From Rhizobium sp. NFR07 (GTDB lineage Bacteria; Pseudomonadota; Alphaproteobacteria; Rhizobiales; Rhizobiaceae): a stretch of 64,000 bases of DNA. The stretch lies in the NCBI RefSeq assembly GCF_900111905.1, contig NZ_FOKM01000003.1, positions 248,001 to 312,000 on the forward strand, in the 5' to 3' direction. The position numbers and the translations under genes are program-made. Each line of letters opens with the position of its first letter. Within the stretch, counting starts at the first letter, position 1. A model generated the notes under the pieces. It worked only from the letters and a program-made list of their open reading frames with translations, was not told where the DNA came from and made no database searches. Below are positions 56,606-64,000 of the stretch, piece after piece.

Positions 56606-58759
56606 TCAACCAGAAATCTTCGAGAAATCCGCCACCGTGCCGGTCGCCTCGCGGATCGCCTTCAACAGTGCCAAGCGATTGGCGCGGATGGCAGGATCCT
56701 CGTCGTTGACCAGCACGTCCTCGAAGAACTTGTCCACGGGGGCGCGCAGCTTCGACAGGGCTTCCATGGCTGAACGAAAATCTTCCTTCTGCACGGCTGC
56801 GGAGGCTTCGGCGGACGCGGTCCTGATCGCGGCCCAGAGTGCCTTTTCGGCGTCGAGCTTCAGCAGTTCGTCCGACACACCATCGGCAATGACGGTACCC
56901 TTCTTCTCTTCGGCGGCGAGAAGCTGCACGGCACGCTTGGTGCCGGCCAAGAGGTTCTTGCCGTCTTCCGACGAGATGAAGGAGGTCAACGCTTCCGCAC
57001 GGCGGGCGACGAGCAGAAGATCATCGGTTTCCGGCGTCAGGACGGAATCAATGATGTCGTGACGAGCACCCATGTCGCGGAGGTAGACCTTCAGGCGGTC
57101 GTGGAAGAAGGAGAGGAGGTCTGCATCCTTGGTCGTCGCCAGCAGCGGCAGCCGCACATTCCGCTCCAGCAGGATACGCACTACGCCCAGCGCCGCACGG
57201 CGAAGCGCATACGGATCCTTCGAACCGGTCGGTTTTTCGTCGATGGCCCAGAACCCAACAAGCGTGTCGAGCTTGTCGGCGAGTGCCACGGTGATCGCGA
57301 CCTTGTCCTTCGGCACGCGGTCGGACGGGCCCTGCGGCTTGTAGTGGTCCTCGATGGCGATCGAGACGGATTCGTCTTCACCCTGCAAGCCGGCATAACG
57401 GCGGCCCATCAGACCCTGCAGTTCGGGAAATTCGCCAACGGCTTCGGTGCGCAGGTCGGCCTTGGCGAGAACCGCTGCGCGATCGACGAGGATCGGATCG
57501 GCGCCGACGATCGGGGCCAGTTCCTTGGCCAGTGCACGGATGCGGGCGACGCGTTCGCCCTGCGTGCCGAGCTTGGCGTGGAAGGTGACGTTCAGCGCAT
57601 CGAGCTTGGCCATGCGCTGGTCGAGCGGCTTTTTCAGGTCGAGGTCGAATTTCTTCGCCGAATCCGTGAGCGTGGCAAGATCCGGAATGTCGCCCTGGTC
57701 ACGGGTCCAGAAATGCTTGGCGTCGGAGAGGCGCGCGCGCACGACCTTGCCGTTGCCGTGAATGATTTCCTTGCCGCCATCCTTGGCGTCGATATTCGAG
57801 ATCAGGATGAAGTGGTTCGACAGGCCTTCCTCCGACCCTTGAGGCCGGGTGACGAAACACTTCTGGTTGGTCTTGATCGTCAGGCGGATGATTTCGGCCG
57901 GGATTTCGAGATAGTCCTTCTCGAATTCGCCCATCAGCACATGCGGCCATTCGACGAGGCCGGAAACCTCTTCGAGCAGGCCCTCGTCCTCGACCAGTTC
58001 CAGGCCGTTGGCGAAGGCGAGATCGCGGGCGTCGTGCAGAATCATGTCCTTGCGGCGGTCGGCATCGAGCATGACCCTGGCCTTTTCCAGGCTCGCGACA
58101 TAATCGTCGAAGCGGCGCACGGTGATGGCTTCCGGCGCATGGAAACGGTGGCCGTAAGTCACGTTGCCGGCGGTGATGCCGTCGATCTCGAAGGGGATGA
58201 CCTTGGTCTCGTCGTGCTCGGGGCCGAACATGCAGACGATCGACTGCAGCGGGCGCACCCAGCGCAGGCTTTCGGACCCCTTGCCCTCGATGCCGCCGTA
58301 GCTCGATCCCTTCGGCATGGAGGCAAAGCCGGAACGCATCGACTTCGGCCAGGGGAAGGAACGGATGATGCCGGGCATCACGCCCTCGATGATCTCTTCC
58401 GCCGCGCGGCCGGGCTTGGAGACGATCGCGACGTAATAGTCGCCCTTCTTCGGGTCGGTGGCGACCTGGGCTTCGGAAATGTCGACCAAGCCGGCCTTGC
58501 GCAGGAAGCCGGCGATCGCCTGTCCCGGGGCGGAGGTGGACGGGCCCTTGATCTCCTCGCGCAGATCGGCCGAACGGGCGGTGAGACCGCGGATATCCAG
58601 CGTCAGCCGGCGCGGCGTCCAGTATTCGCGCGCACCCTCATAGGTCAGGCCTGCATCCACCAGCGCGTCGGTAACGAGCTTTTTAAGGTCGCCCGCCGCC
58701 TTGCGCTGCATGCGGGCAGGGATTTCCTCGGAGCGAAGTTCAAGAAGCAGGTCGGGCAT
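56606..58759 (-). CDS. glyS: Glycine-tRNA ligase beta subunit
   Basis: The 717-residue subunit of the heterotetrameric GlyRS starts [18 protein letters not shown]. It binds tRNA and contains the B3/4-like and HD-type regions seen in the family ([75 protein letters not shown]) plus a C-terminal anticodon-binding DALR-like part. The ATG at 58825 would add 22 unconserved residues. glyQ lies 3.3 kb upstream on the same strand, separated by four other genes. Confidence 0.95.
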   Translation of the reverse strand: MPDLLLELRSEEIPARMQRKAAGDLKKLVTDALVDAGLTYEGAREYWTPRRLTLDIRGLTARSADLREEIKGPSTSAPGQAIAGFLRKAGLVDISEAQVATDPKKGDYYVAIVSKPGRAAEEIIEGVMPGIIRSFPWPKSMRSGFASMPKGSSYGGIEGKGSESLRWVRPLQSIVCMFGPEHDETKVIPFEIDGITAGNVTYGHRFHAPEAITVRRFDDYVASLEKARVMLDADRRKDMILHDARDLAFANGLELVEDEGLLEEVSGLVEWPHVLMGEFEKDYLEIPAEIIRLTIKTNQKCFVTRPQGSEEGLSNHFILISNIDAKDGGKEIIHGNGKVVRARLSDAKHFWTRDQGDIPDLATLTDSAKKFDLDLKKPLDQRMAKLDALNVTFHAKLGTQGERVARIRALAKELAPIVGADPILVDRAAVLAKADLRTEAVGEFPELQGLMGRRYAGLQGEDESVSIAIEDHYKPQGPSDRVPKDKVAITVALADKLDTLVGFWAIDEKPTGSKDPYALRRAALGVVRILLERNVRLPLLATTKDADLLSFFHDRLKVYLRDMGARHDIIDSVLTPETDDLLLVARRAEALTSFISSEDGKNLLAGTKRAVQLLAAEEKKGTVIADGVSDELLKLDAEKALWAAIRTASAEASAAVQKEDFRSAMEALSKLRAPVDKFFEDVLVNDEDPAIRANRLALLKAIREATGTVADFSKISG

Positions 58760-58866
58760 GATCTTTAGTCTTTGCGCTGAAAATGATGTCGTGGCGGGCT
58801 TAGCAAGCCCATCCGTAAAAGTCATCAGTTCGATTCGGGAAAGTGGCGGCTACCAGCCGCCTCCGA

Positions 58867-59190
58867 TCATGCCAGGCCGAGAAAGACAGCGAGCGATCTG
58901 GTTACGGACAGCATCGTCTCGTCATCAAGCCGGCCAAAGGCCGGCCCGAGCTTCTCGCGCTTTACCGTCATGGCCTTGTCGATCATGATTTGAGAGGCCT
59001 TGCTCAACCCGTTTTCCGGCGATGGCTCGACAGAGAGCCTGATGAGAGGCGCCTCGACGAGCATGCTGGAAACCAACAGAACGGTAAGGGTGCCGGTCTG
59101 CTCAAACCGGTCGGCCTGGATGACGAGTGCGGGACGCGGCTTACCGAAATCACCCGACAAAGCGACGGACACAAGGTCGCCGCGCCTCAT
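58867..59190 (-). CDS. mazF: MazF/PemK-family endoribonuclease toxin
   Basis: The 107-residue toxin matches the MazF fold: MRRGDLVSVALSGDFGKPRPALVIQADRF carries the conserved GKPRPALVIQ strand, and LIRLSVEPSPENGLSKASQIMIDKAMTVKREKLG carries the SxIxxDK-type motif. Such toxins cleave mRNA at short sequences. The start overlaps the MazE-like gene by four bases. Confidence 0.87.
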   Translation of the reverse strand: MRRGDLVSVALSGDFGKPRPALVIQADRFEQTGTLTVLLVSSMLVEAPLIRLSVEPSPENGLSKASQIMIDKAMTVKREKLGPAFGRLDDETMLSVTRSLAVFLGLA

Positions 59191-59411
59191 CGATCGGCTT
59201 CGTCGTCGAGGTCGGACAGCGCGGCATCGAGGAATGTGCCGAGACCGTTATCCGCGGCATCGGCCGCCGCGACGACCTGAGACTGGCGGCGGCACTCAGC
59301 CTCAAAGCCGGGCTGGCGTGTGTCCGGCACCCATATCTGCACCGGACGCAGGCCCGACGCCCTGAGGGCTTCCCGATGCTTCTGCACTCTCTTGTTGACG
59401 GAAGCGGCCAT
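59187..59411 (-). CDS. mazE: MazE-like (DUF3018) antitoxin
   Basis: The 74-residue protein starts MAASVNKRVQKHREALRASGLRPVQIWVPDTRQPGF. This is the DUF3018-type antitoxin often paired with MazF in alphaproteobacteria. The N-terminus is basic and suited to DNA binding; the acidic C-terminus (FLDAALSDLDDEADR) would block the toxin. GAGGTGAGA lies before the ATG. A palindromic operator (59430-59443) lies 19 bases upstream. Confidence 0.83.
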   Translation of the reverse strand: MAASVNKRVQKHREALRASGLRPVQIWVPDTRQPGFEAECRRQSQVVAAADAADNGLGTFLDAALSDLDDEADR

Positions 59412-59429
59412 TCTCACCTCCTGCAGTAT

Positions 59430-59450
59430 CGTTACATGTAACGTAGTCAA
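59430..59450 (-). promoter_or_regulatory. mazEF operator and -35 element
   Basis: CGTTACATGTAACG (59430-59443) is a perfect 14-base palindrome upstream of mazE. On the minus strand TTGACT (59450-59445) sits just before it, so a bound antitoxin-toxin complex would cover the spacer and -10 of the promoter. Confidence 0.55.
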
Positions 59451-59474
59451 TCGCAGGCCGGCAATCAAGCTTTT

Positions 59475-61400
59475 CTACCAGCCGCCTCCGCCACCGCCGC
59501 CTCCGCCGCCGCCGGAGAAACCGCCTCCACCGGAAAACCCCGAGGACGAGGAGGAGGATTTCGGCGTCGGAATGGTGGATTCGATGGTCGATGCCATTTC
59601 GGAGGAAAAGCCCCCGATGCGCTCGCCGAAATTACCGAAGCTGTCGCCGTGATACCAGCCGGGCGTGTAGGACGCAGCCGCGGCGCCGGCGGCCGCCGTT
59701 GCCAGCCACCCTTCGAAAGCCTTGCTCCACGGTTCTTCCACCTGCAGCGCAACTGCGTAGGGCAGCAGCGTCTCGAAATGCTGGGGCGACATGGTGGGCG
59801 CACCGGCCATGTTCATCCGGTCCTTTTCAGCCACGGTCAGGTAGGTGCGCAGGCCCTCGATGTGATCCATCATCTTGCGGCCAAGCGGCGTCGGTGCGCC
59901 GATCAGGAAGAAGAAGAGAGCATTGGTCATGACGATGCCGCCGACGCCGACCAATGTCGGCCATTGGCCGTGCAGGATGCTGCCTATAATTCCGACGAGA
60001 AACTGGGCAGCTATGCCAAGCCCGATGAAGCCGAAGAAGGCGAAACCGATCGCTCCCATGATCCTGGAGAGAACCGTTTTTCGCCGCATCAGCGACTGCG
60101 CCGTTTTGACCGCGAAGAAGGACCAGAACAGGCCGAAAAAGATCGGCATGATTATGAAGCCAACGCTGTCCGCATCGACATCGCCCAGGAACAGCAGGAA
60201 TATCAGCACGACGATGCTGAGGAATATGCCGAAAACGATCGCCGCGACATTGTGCCGATAATACTTGCCGCGATGCTCCCTCTCGGTCGCATCACGGAAG
60301 GCTTTACCGACTTCCTGCACTCTTTCGCCGTTCGATTCCTCGATGGAGAGTGTTTTTCCCGATCGGGCGATCTCCCGCATGAGGGTCGCCTGCCCCACCG
60401 GAAGTTCCTTGGCGTCAACCGCTTTGTCCGTCCGGTGGACGCGGACGCGCGATCCCAGATCATCGAGCGTGACGAAGCCCTTGACCGCCAGATCCAGCAG
60501 GCTTGCCGAAAGCGCTGTCCAGCCGCGACCGGAAAAACCCTTGTTGTCGATATAGTTGACCAATGCCGGCGACAGGCCGGGCGGGAGGTCCCAGCGCGGT
60601 ACGATCGTGCCACGTTCGGGGTCACGACCGATCACAAGCCAGATGAGGACGTAATAGGCCAGCACGACAAGAAGGCAGACGGCGGCCAGCATGAGGTTGA
60701 GATTGTCGCGCCACCACCAGGAGCTTTGCTGATCAGCCGAAGGTGCGGCAACGATGCCCTTGGGAAAACCGACGACGATGGTGAGACCTTCCTCGCGCCC
60801 AAGCGGCTGCCTTGTGCTGAAGGTTGCCTCGCCGCCGGACGCATTGATGATGACATTACGCTCCGTCGAGCCATAGGCGCCGGTAAAGGCCGTCGTATCG
60901 GCCACGCTCCCGACTGGAAGCGTTACCTTGGCCGAGGCGCGGGCTATACGGAACTGCCAGCCATTGCCGGTGACGTTCCAGTAGAGCTCGTCATGATCAT
61001 CGAAATAACGGATCTGGCGATTGGTCCTGTAGGTGATTTCGTAGGTATGTTCGCCGGGCCTGAGAAGTGTGTTCTCGCCGCCGGCATAGATACGGATGCC
61101 GCGGGCAATGCTTTCGGTGTGAGACTGCTCCCGCTGCCCGTCGCGGGTGACGGAGACGAGGTCGAAATCGACATGGATGGTGCGACCGCGCGCATCTTCC
61201 ATCGTCAGCGGAAAATCGCGAAAGATACCGCGGCGGATGCGATCGCCTTCCGCCATGACCCTGATGGTCTCGGTGACCGTCAATTCGCCATCGGCGGCAA
61301 TGCTGATATCGGAATGGTGATCGCGGATATATTCCTCGGCCGCGGCCGGAAGCGAAGCGCCGAAAACGACCGCGAAAACGAGAAGGAAACGGCGAAGCAT
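59475..61400 (-). CDS. DUF2207 membrane protein with Gly-rich tail
   Basis: The 641-residue protein has a signal peptide (MLRRFLLVFAVVFGASLPAAAEEYI) and an N-terminal DUF2207 beta domain (ISIAADGELTVTETIRVMAEGDRIRRGIFRDFPL). A membrane helix (NLMLAAVCLLVVLAYYVLIWLVIG), a cytoplasmic portion and two or more helices (IVVLIFLLFLGDVD; IIMPIFFGLFWSFFAV) follow. The chain ends in SGGGGGGGGGGGW after a Ser-rich stretch. It is 14 bases downstream of lemA, a conserved pairing. Function is unknown; an envelope-integrity role has been suggested for relatives. A long upstream in-frame extension overlaps lemA and was rejected. Confidence 0.83.
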   Translation of the reverse strand: MLRRFLLVFAVVFGASLPAAAEEYIRDHHSDISIAADGELTVTETIRVMAEGDRIRRGIFRDFPLTMEDARGRTIHVDFDLVSVTRDGQREQSHTESIARGIRIYAGGENTLLRPGEHTYEITYRTNRQIRYFDDHDELYWNVTGNGWQFRIARASAKVTLPVGSVADTTAFTGAYGSTERNVIINASGGEATFSTRQPLGREEGLTIVVGFPKGIVAAPSADQQSSWWWRDNLNLMLAAVCLLVVLAYYVLIWLVIGRDPERGTIVPRWDLPPGLSPALVNYIDNKGFSGRGWTALSASLLDLAVKGFVTLDDLGSRVRVHRTDKAVDAKELPVGQATLMREIARSGKTLSIEESNGERVQEVGKAFRDATEREHRGKYYRHNVAAIVFGIFLSIVVLIFLLFLGDVDADSVGFIIMPIFFGLFWSFFAVKTAQSLMRRKTVLSRIMGAIGFAFFGFIGLGIAAQFLVGIIGSILHGQWPTLVGVGGIVMTNALFFFLIGAPTPLGRKMMDHIEGLRTYLTVAEKDRMNMAGAPTMSPQHFETLLPYAVALQVEEPWSKAFEGWLATAAAGAAAASYTPGWYHGDSFGNFGERIGGFSSEMASTIESTIPTPKSSSSSSGFSGGGGFSGGGGGGGGGGGW

Positions 61401-61414
61401 CGGTGGGCTCCCGT

Positions 61415-61966
61415 CTAGAACTTCACGGAGGGAACAGCCCGGTCGGCCTCGTTGGTGATCTCGAAATAGTCGCGCTTGGAAAAGCCGAAGGGGCCGGCGA
61501 GAAGGTTGGACGGGAAGCTTTCGACCTTGATGTTGAGGTCGCGCGCAGCGCCATTGTAGTAGCGCCGTGACATCTGGATCTCGCTTTCGAGCGTCTCCAG
61601 CGAGGCCTGCAGTTCGGCGAAATTCTGGTTGGCCTTGAGGTCCGGATAGGCTTCCGCCAGCGCGAAGAGTTTGCCGAGTGCCTGTGAGAGCAGGCCTTCC
61701 GCCTGGGCGCGGCCGGCGACATCGCCGGTCGGCACGGCCTGCGCCTGGTTGCGCAACTTCACCACTTCTTCGAACGTGCCCTTTTCGTGCGCCGCATAGC
61801 CCTTCACCGTCTCGATCAGATTGGGAATGAGGTCGGCGCGGCGCTTCAATTGCACATCGATGCCGGACCACGCCTCCTCCGCCATCTGCCGGGCACGGAC
61901 GAGGCCGTTATAGACGAAGATCACATAGACGGCGATGATGGCGACGACGCCGAGCGCGATGAGCAT
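61415..61966 (-). CDS. LemA family membrane protein
   Basis: The 183-residue protein has one N-terminal membrane helix (MLIALGVVAIIAVYVIFVYNGLV) and the LemA helical domain (WSGIDVQLKRRADLIPNLIETVKGYAAHEKGTFEEVVKLRNQA; FALAEAYPDLKANQNFAELQASLETLESEIQMSRRYYNGAARDLN). Its role is not well defined. It and the DUF2207 gene are one transcription unit between glyQ and the mazEF-glyS region. Confidence 0.93.
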   Translation of the reverse strand: MLIALGVVAIIAVYVIFVYNGLVRARQMAEEAWSGIDVQLKRRADLIPNLIETVKGYAAHEKGTFEEVVKLRNQAQAVPTGDVAGRAQAEGLLSQALGKLFALAEAYPDLKANQNFAELQASLETLESEIQMSRRYYNGAARDLNIKVESFPSNLLAGPFGFSKRDYFEITNEADRAVPSVKF

Positions 61967-62025
61967 GAAAGCAATCTCCCCGAGGCATTTAAGCTGCGGG
62001 GAGATTATGTCGATCGCTTTGAATT

Positions 62026-62044
62026 GTCACCGCAAAACGGTGAC
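62026..62044 (-). terminator. Hairpin between glyQ and lemA
   Basis: GTCACCG and CGGTGAC form a perfect 7-bp stem around CAAAA, 11 bases after the glyQ stop. It lacks a clear T-run on the minus strand, so it may be a weak terminator or a processing or stability hairpin. Confidence 0.4.
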
Positions 62045-62054
62045 TTATTCGCGG

Positions 62055-63011
62055 TCAGGCAGCAGCCTTGCCGAAATTGACACCGCCGGCATCGGTCAGC
62101 AGGAAAGCCTCGCCGCAAGCCTTGGCCAGCGTGCGCACCCGCAGGATGTAGCTCTGGCGCTCGGTGACCGAGATCACGCCGCGCGCATCCAGCAGGTTGA
62201 AGACGTGGGATGCCTTGATGCACTGGTCATAGGCCGGGAACACGCATTTGTGCAGGCGCTGATTGTCGCTGTCGCCCGGCGCACCGGCGGCGAGAAGCGC
62301 CTGGCATTCCTTCTCCGCATCGATGAAGTGCCGATGCAGCATCTCGGTATTGGCGTATTCGAAGTTATGGCGGGAATATTCCTGCTCTGCCTGCAGGAAG
62401 ACGTCGCCATAGGTGATCTTCTCGTCGCCTTCGCGGCCGTTGAAGTTCAGATCGTAGATGCTGTCCACGCCTTGGATATACATGGCGAGGCGCTCGAGAC
62501 CATAGGTCAGCTCGCCCGATACGGGCGAGCATTCGATGCCGCAGACCTGCTGAAAATAGGTGAACTGCGAGACTTCCATGCCATCGCACCAGCATTCCCA
62601 ACCGAGCCCCCAGGCGCCGAGCGTCGGGCTTTCCCAGTCGTCCTCGACGAAGCGCACGTCATGCAGAAGCGGATCAAGCCCGATCGCCTTCAGGGAGCCG
62701 AGATAAAGCTCCTGCAGGTTGGACGGGTTGGGCTTCAGGATGACCTGATACTGGTAATAGTGCTGCAGCCGGTTCGGGTTTTCGCCGTAACGACCATCGG
62801 ACGGGCGGCGCGAAGGCTGGACATAGGCGGCCTTCCACGGCTTCGGGCCGAGCGCGCGCAGCGTGGTGGCCGGATGGAAGGTGCCGGCACCGACTTCCAT
62901 GTCATAGGGCTGCAAAACGGCGCAGCCCTTGTCCGCCCAATAGTTGTGGAGCGTCAGGATCAGACCCTGAAAGGAGCGGGTCGGGGACATGTGGTCGGGC
63001 AGATCGGTCAT
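62055..63011 (-). CDS. glyQ: Glycine-tRNA ligase alpha subunit
   Basis: The 318-residue catalytic subunit has the class II motifs: [38 protein letters not shown], [34 protein letters not shown] motif 2 ([20 protein letters not shown]), and [22 protein letters not shown] with [17 protein letters not shown]. It makes glycyl-AMP and, with GlyS, charges tRNA-Gly. An in-frame ATG five codons upstream (63026) is possible; neither has a strong ribosome-binding site. Normally glyS follows directly, which is not so here. Confidence 0.95.
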   Translation of the reverse strand: MTDLPDHMSPTRSFQGLILTLHNYWADKGCAVLQPYDMEVGAGTFHPATTLRALGPKPWKAAYVQPSRRPSDGRYGENPNRLQHYYQYQVILKPNPSNLQELYLGSLKAIGLDPLLHDVRFVEDDWESPTLGAWGLGWECWCDGMEVSQFTYFQQVCGIECSPVSGELTYGLERLAMYIQGVDSIYDLNFNGREGDEKITYGDVFLQAEQEYSRHNFEYANTEMLHRHFIDAEKECQALLAAGAPGDSDNQRLHKCVFPAYDQCIKASHVFNLLDARGVISVTERQSYILRVRTLAKACGEAFLLTDAGGVNFGKAAA

Positions 63012-63091
63012 AGCGATAATCGGCATCGTTTATTGAGGATGCGGACGAGTGCCACGCGAGGGGGAACGGGTCAAGGATTTATAGGCGCCGC

Positions 63092-63493
63092 TCAAAGGAA
63101 GGGGTTCGTGATCGTCAGCTTTCCATCGATGACCATGCCATTTTGCAGGTCTTCGGAGAGGAAGACCGTACACCGTGCCTCAAGTGCTGCAGCAACCATC
63201 AGCGCGTCGAAAAAAGCGAGATTGTACTTCTCAATCAGGTCGAATGCCCGGTCGTTCAACGCGAGATCGACAACGATTACGCTTTCTGACATGCGCCGAA
63301 TAGCCGACAGCGCAGTCCGGATTTCACTCCAGTCCCGCCGAGATTTACGGCGCATGACATGCGCGAATTCGTTGAATGCCTGCACGCTTGTAACGTAAGG
63401 CTCGGCAAGAAGAGCCTGGGCTCTGGCGGTCCGGATGTCATCCGTGAACGCATAGACGAAGATATTTGTATCCAGAAACGGCGAATTGCTCAC
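63092..63493 (-). CDS. PIN-domain (VapC-like) toxin
   Basis: The 133-residue nuclease has the acidic PIN motifs: FLDTNIFVYAF near the N-terminus, NEFAHVM with the second acid, and FFDALMVAAALEARCTVFLSEDL with the third and fourth. VapC-type toxins cut tRNA or rRNA. It overlaps the upstream AbrB-like antitoxin gene by four bases. Confidence 0.87.
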   Translation of the reverse strand: MSNSPFLDTNIFVYAFTDDIRTARAQALLAEPYVTSVQAFNEFAHVMRRKSRRDWSEIRTALSAIRRMSESVIVVDLALNDRAFDLIEKYNLAFFDALMVAAALEARCTVFLSEDLQNGMVIDGKLTITNPFL

Positions 63494-63720
63494 CGCTCGT
63501 TGGCTTCATCGCGATTGAATTTCCAGCCTTCCGGCAGCTTCCAACGCTGAGAACGGATGTAGGCCAGTATCTTCTCACGCTCTTCCGAGGATACCGGGCG
63601 CTGGTTATTGCCAGACGTCACGGCAATCTCCACCTCATCACCCTCTTTCAGATCGAGCGATTTCGCCACGTCATCGGGTATCTGCACTGCCAGAGCGTCA
63701 TTCCACTTGGTCACGCGCAT
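63490..63720 (-). CDS. AbrB/SpoVT-type antitoxin
   Basis: The 76-residue protein starts MRVTKWNDALAVQIPDDVAKSLDLKEGDEVEIAV, the swapped-hairpin AbrB/MazE fold that binds DNA. The basic C-terminal part (WKLPEGWKFNRDEANER) would contact the PIN toxin. GGAG lies six bases before the ATG; an earlier GTG at 63732 overlaps it. It is the first gene of the pair. Confidence 0.82.
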   Translation of the reverse strand: MRVTKWNDALAVQIPDDVAKSLDLKEGDEVEIAVTSGNNQRPVSSEEREKILAYIRSQRWKLPEGWKFNRDEANER

Positions 63721-63780
63721 CGTCATCTCCACAGCCGGTCGGCAGAGGATAGCATAAACAGGCCGGCGTCTCAGCCACCT

Positions 63781-63975
63781 TCAGCTATCCTCGTCCTTCT
63801 TCAGCCGATATTCCCCAGTCGCCGGATCCTTTTCCAGCGTGCCGATGGCACCGGTCTGGCGCTGCTTCTCCTCGCGGCGGCTGCGAGCCGTCAGCTTCTC
63901 GGCATCCTTGATGAAGCGCTTGTAGAACATCCACCCGCCGCCAATCAGCAGGATGAAAAGTATGATCTGGGCCAT
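63781..63975 (-). CDS. Small single-span membrane protein
   Basis: The 64-residue protein has one N-terminal membrane helix (MAQIILFILLIGGGWMFYKRF) and a charged cytoplasmic tail (KDAEKLTARSRREEKQRQTG, then LEKDPATGEYRLKKDEDS). I recognise it as a conserved rhizobial hypothetical near glyQ; the function is unknown. Its upstream region runs out of the window. Confidence 0.65.
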   Translation of the reverse strand: MAQIILFILLIGGGWMFYKRFIKDAEKLTARSRREEKQRQTGAIGTLEKDPATGEYRLKKDEDS

Positions 63976-64000
63976 CTGACCTCGGTGTCCTCAAAAAACC

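Noticed and set aside
61935..63398. A 487-codon plus-strand frame opposite glyQ
   Set aside because: glyQ has complete class II synthetase motifs on the minus strand; the plus-strand frame has no recognisable domain.

Overview
The window is one contiguous piece of chromosome from an alphaproteobacterium of the Rhizobiaceae (Rhizobium/Agrobacterium type). The evidence is the high GC content, the gene families present (BA14K, RT0821/Lpp0805 surface protein, RibB with a degenerate RibA domain, an HPE1-like secreted protein, DUF1217, BioMNY) and GGAAC-N16/17-CGTT promoters typical of the alphaproteobacterial general-stress sigma factor. I see no rRNA, tRNA, CRISPR array, prophage or intact insertion sequence. 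Most genes are core metabolism, with small accessory cassettes set between conserved blocks.

Layout. 1-5.3 kb: 3' end of a polysaccharide deacetylase, pdxH, a lipoprotein, a DnaJ-type co-chaperone, fabI, a histidine phosphatase and DUF1344. 5.7-10.3 kb: nitronate monooxygenase, aroC, ribB(X), DUF3175 and a cupin gene cut short by an in-frame TGA. 10.5-19.3 kb: glgE, a treS-maltokinase fusion and glgB in one operon (trehalose/maltose -> maltose-1-phosphate -> branched alpha-glucan), preceded by a stress-sigma promoter. 19.3-22.5 kb: a YcaQ-like DNA glycosylase and bioMNY (biotin uptake). 22.5-31.9 kb: thioesterase, histone-deacetylase-like hydrolase, xseB, GNAT protein, TumE/TumA toxin-antitoxin pair, dxs, YceI + cytochrome b561, tlyA and a TrmA-like RNA methyltransferase. 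31.9-36.9 kb: crotonase + acyl-CoA dehydrogenase behind a LiuR-like operator, a CorA/ZntB transporter and two tandem BA14K genes. 36.9-38.5 kb: a GbcA-like Rieske oxygenase downstream of a cobalamin riboswitch, the most unusual regulatory link seen here. 38.6-42.1 kb: conserved rhizobial protein, TsaC/Sua5, FAD-linked oxidase and ModE-like HTH protein. 42.2-50.7 kb: six-repeat DUF1217 protein, DUF6101, ubiA, a 182-bp palindromic element, cfa and tex. 50.9-55.3 kb: orphan small protein, purD, HPE1-like secreted protein and a chemoreceptor. 55.4-64 kb: DUF523, glyS and glyQ, LemA/DUF2207, and three toxin-antitoxin modules (ParDE, MazEF, AbrB-PIN) placed beside or between the glycyl-tRNA synthetase genes.

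Start codons were chosen from visible Shine-Dalgarno sequences and known family N-termini. All functions are from reading motifs by eye; no database search was run.
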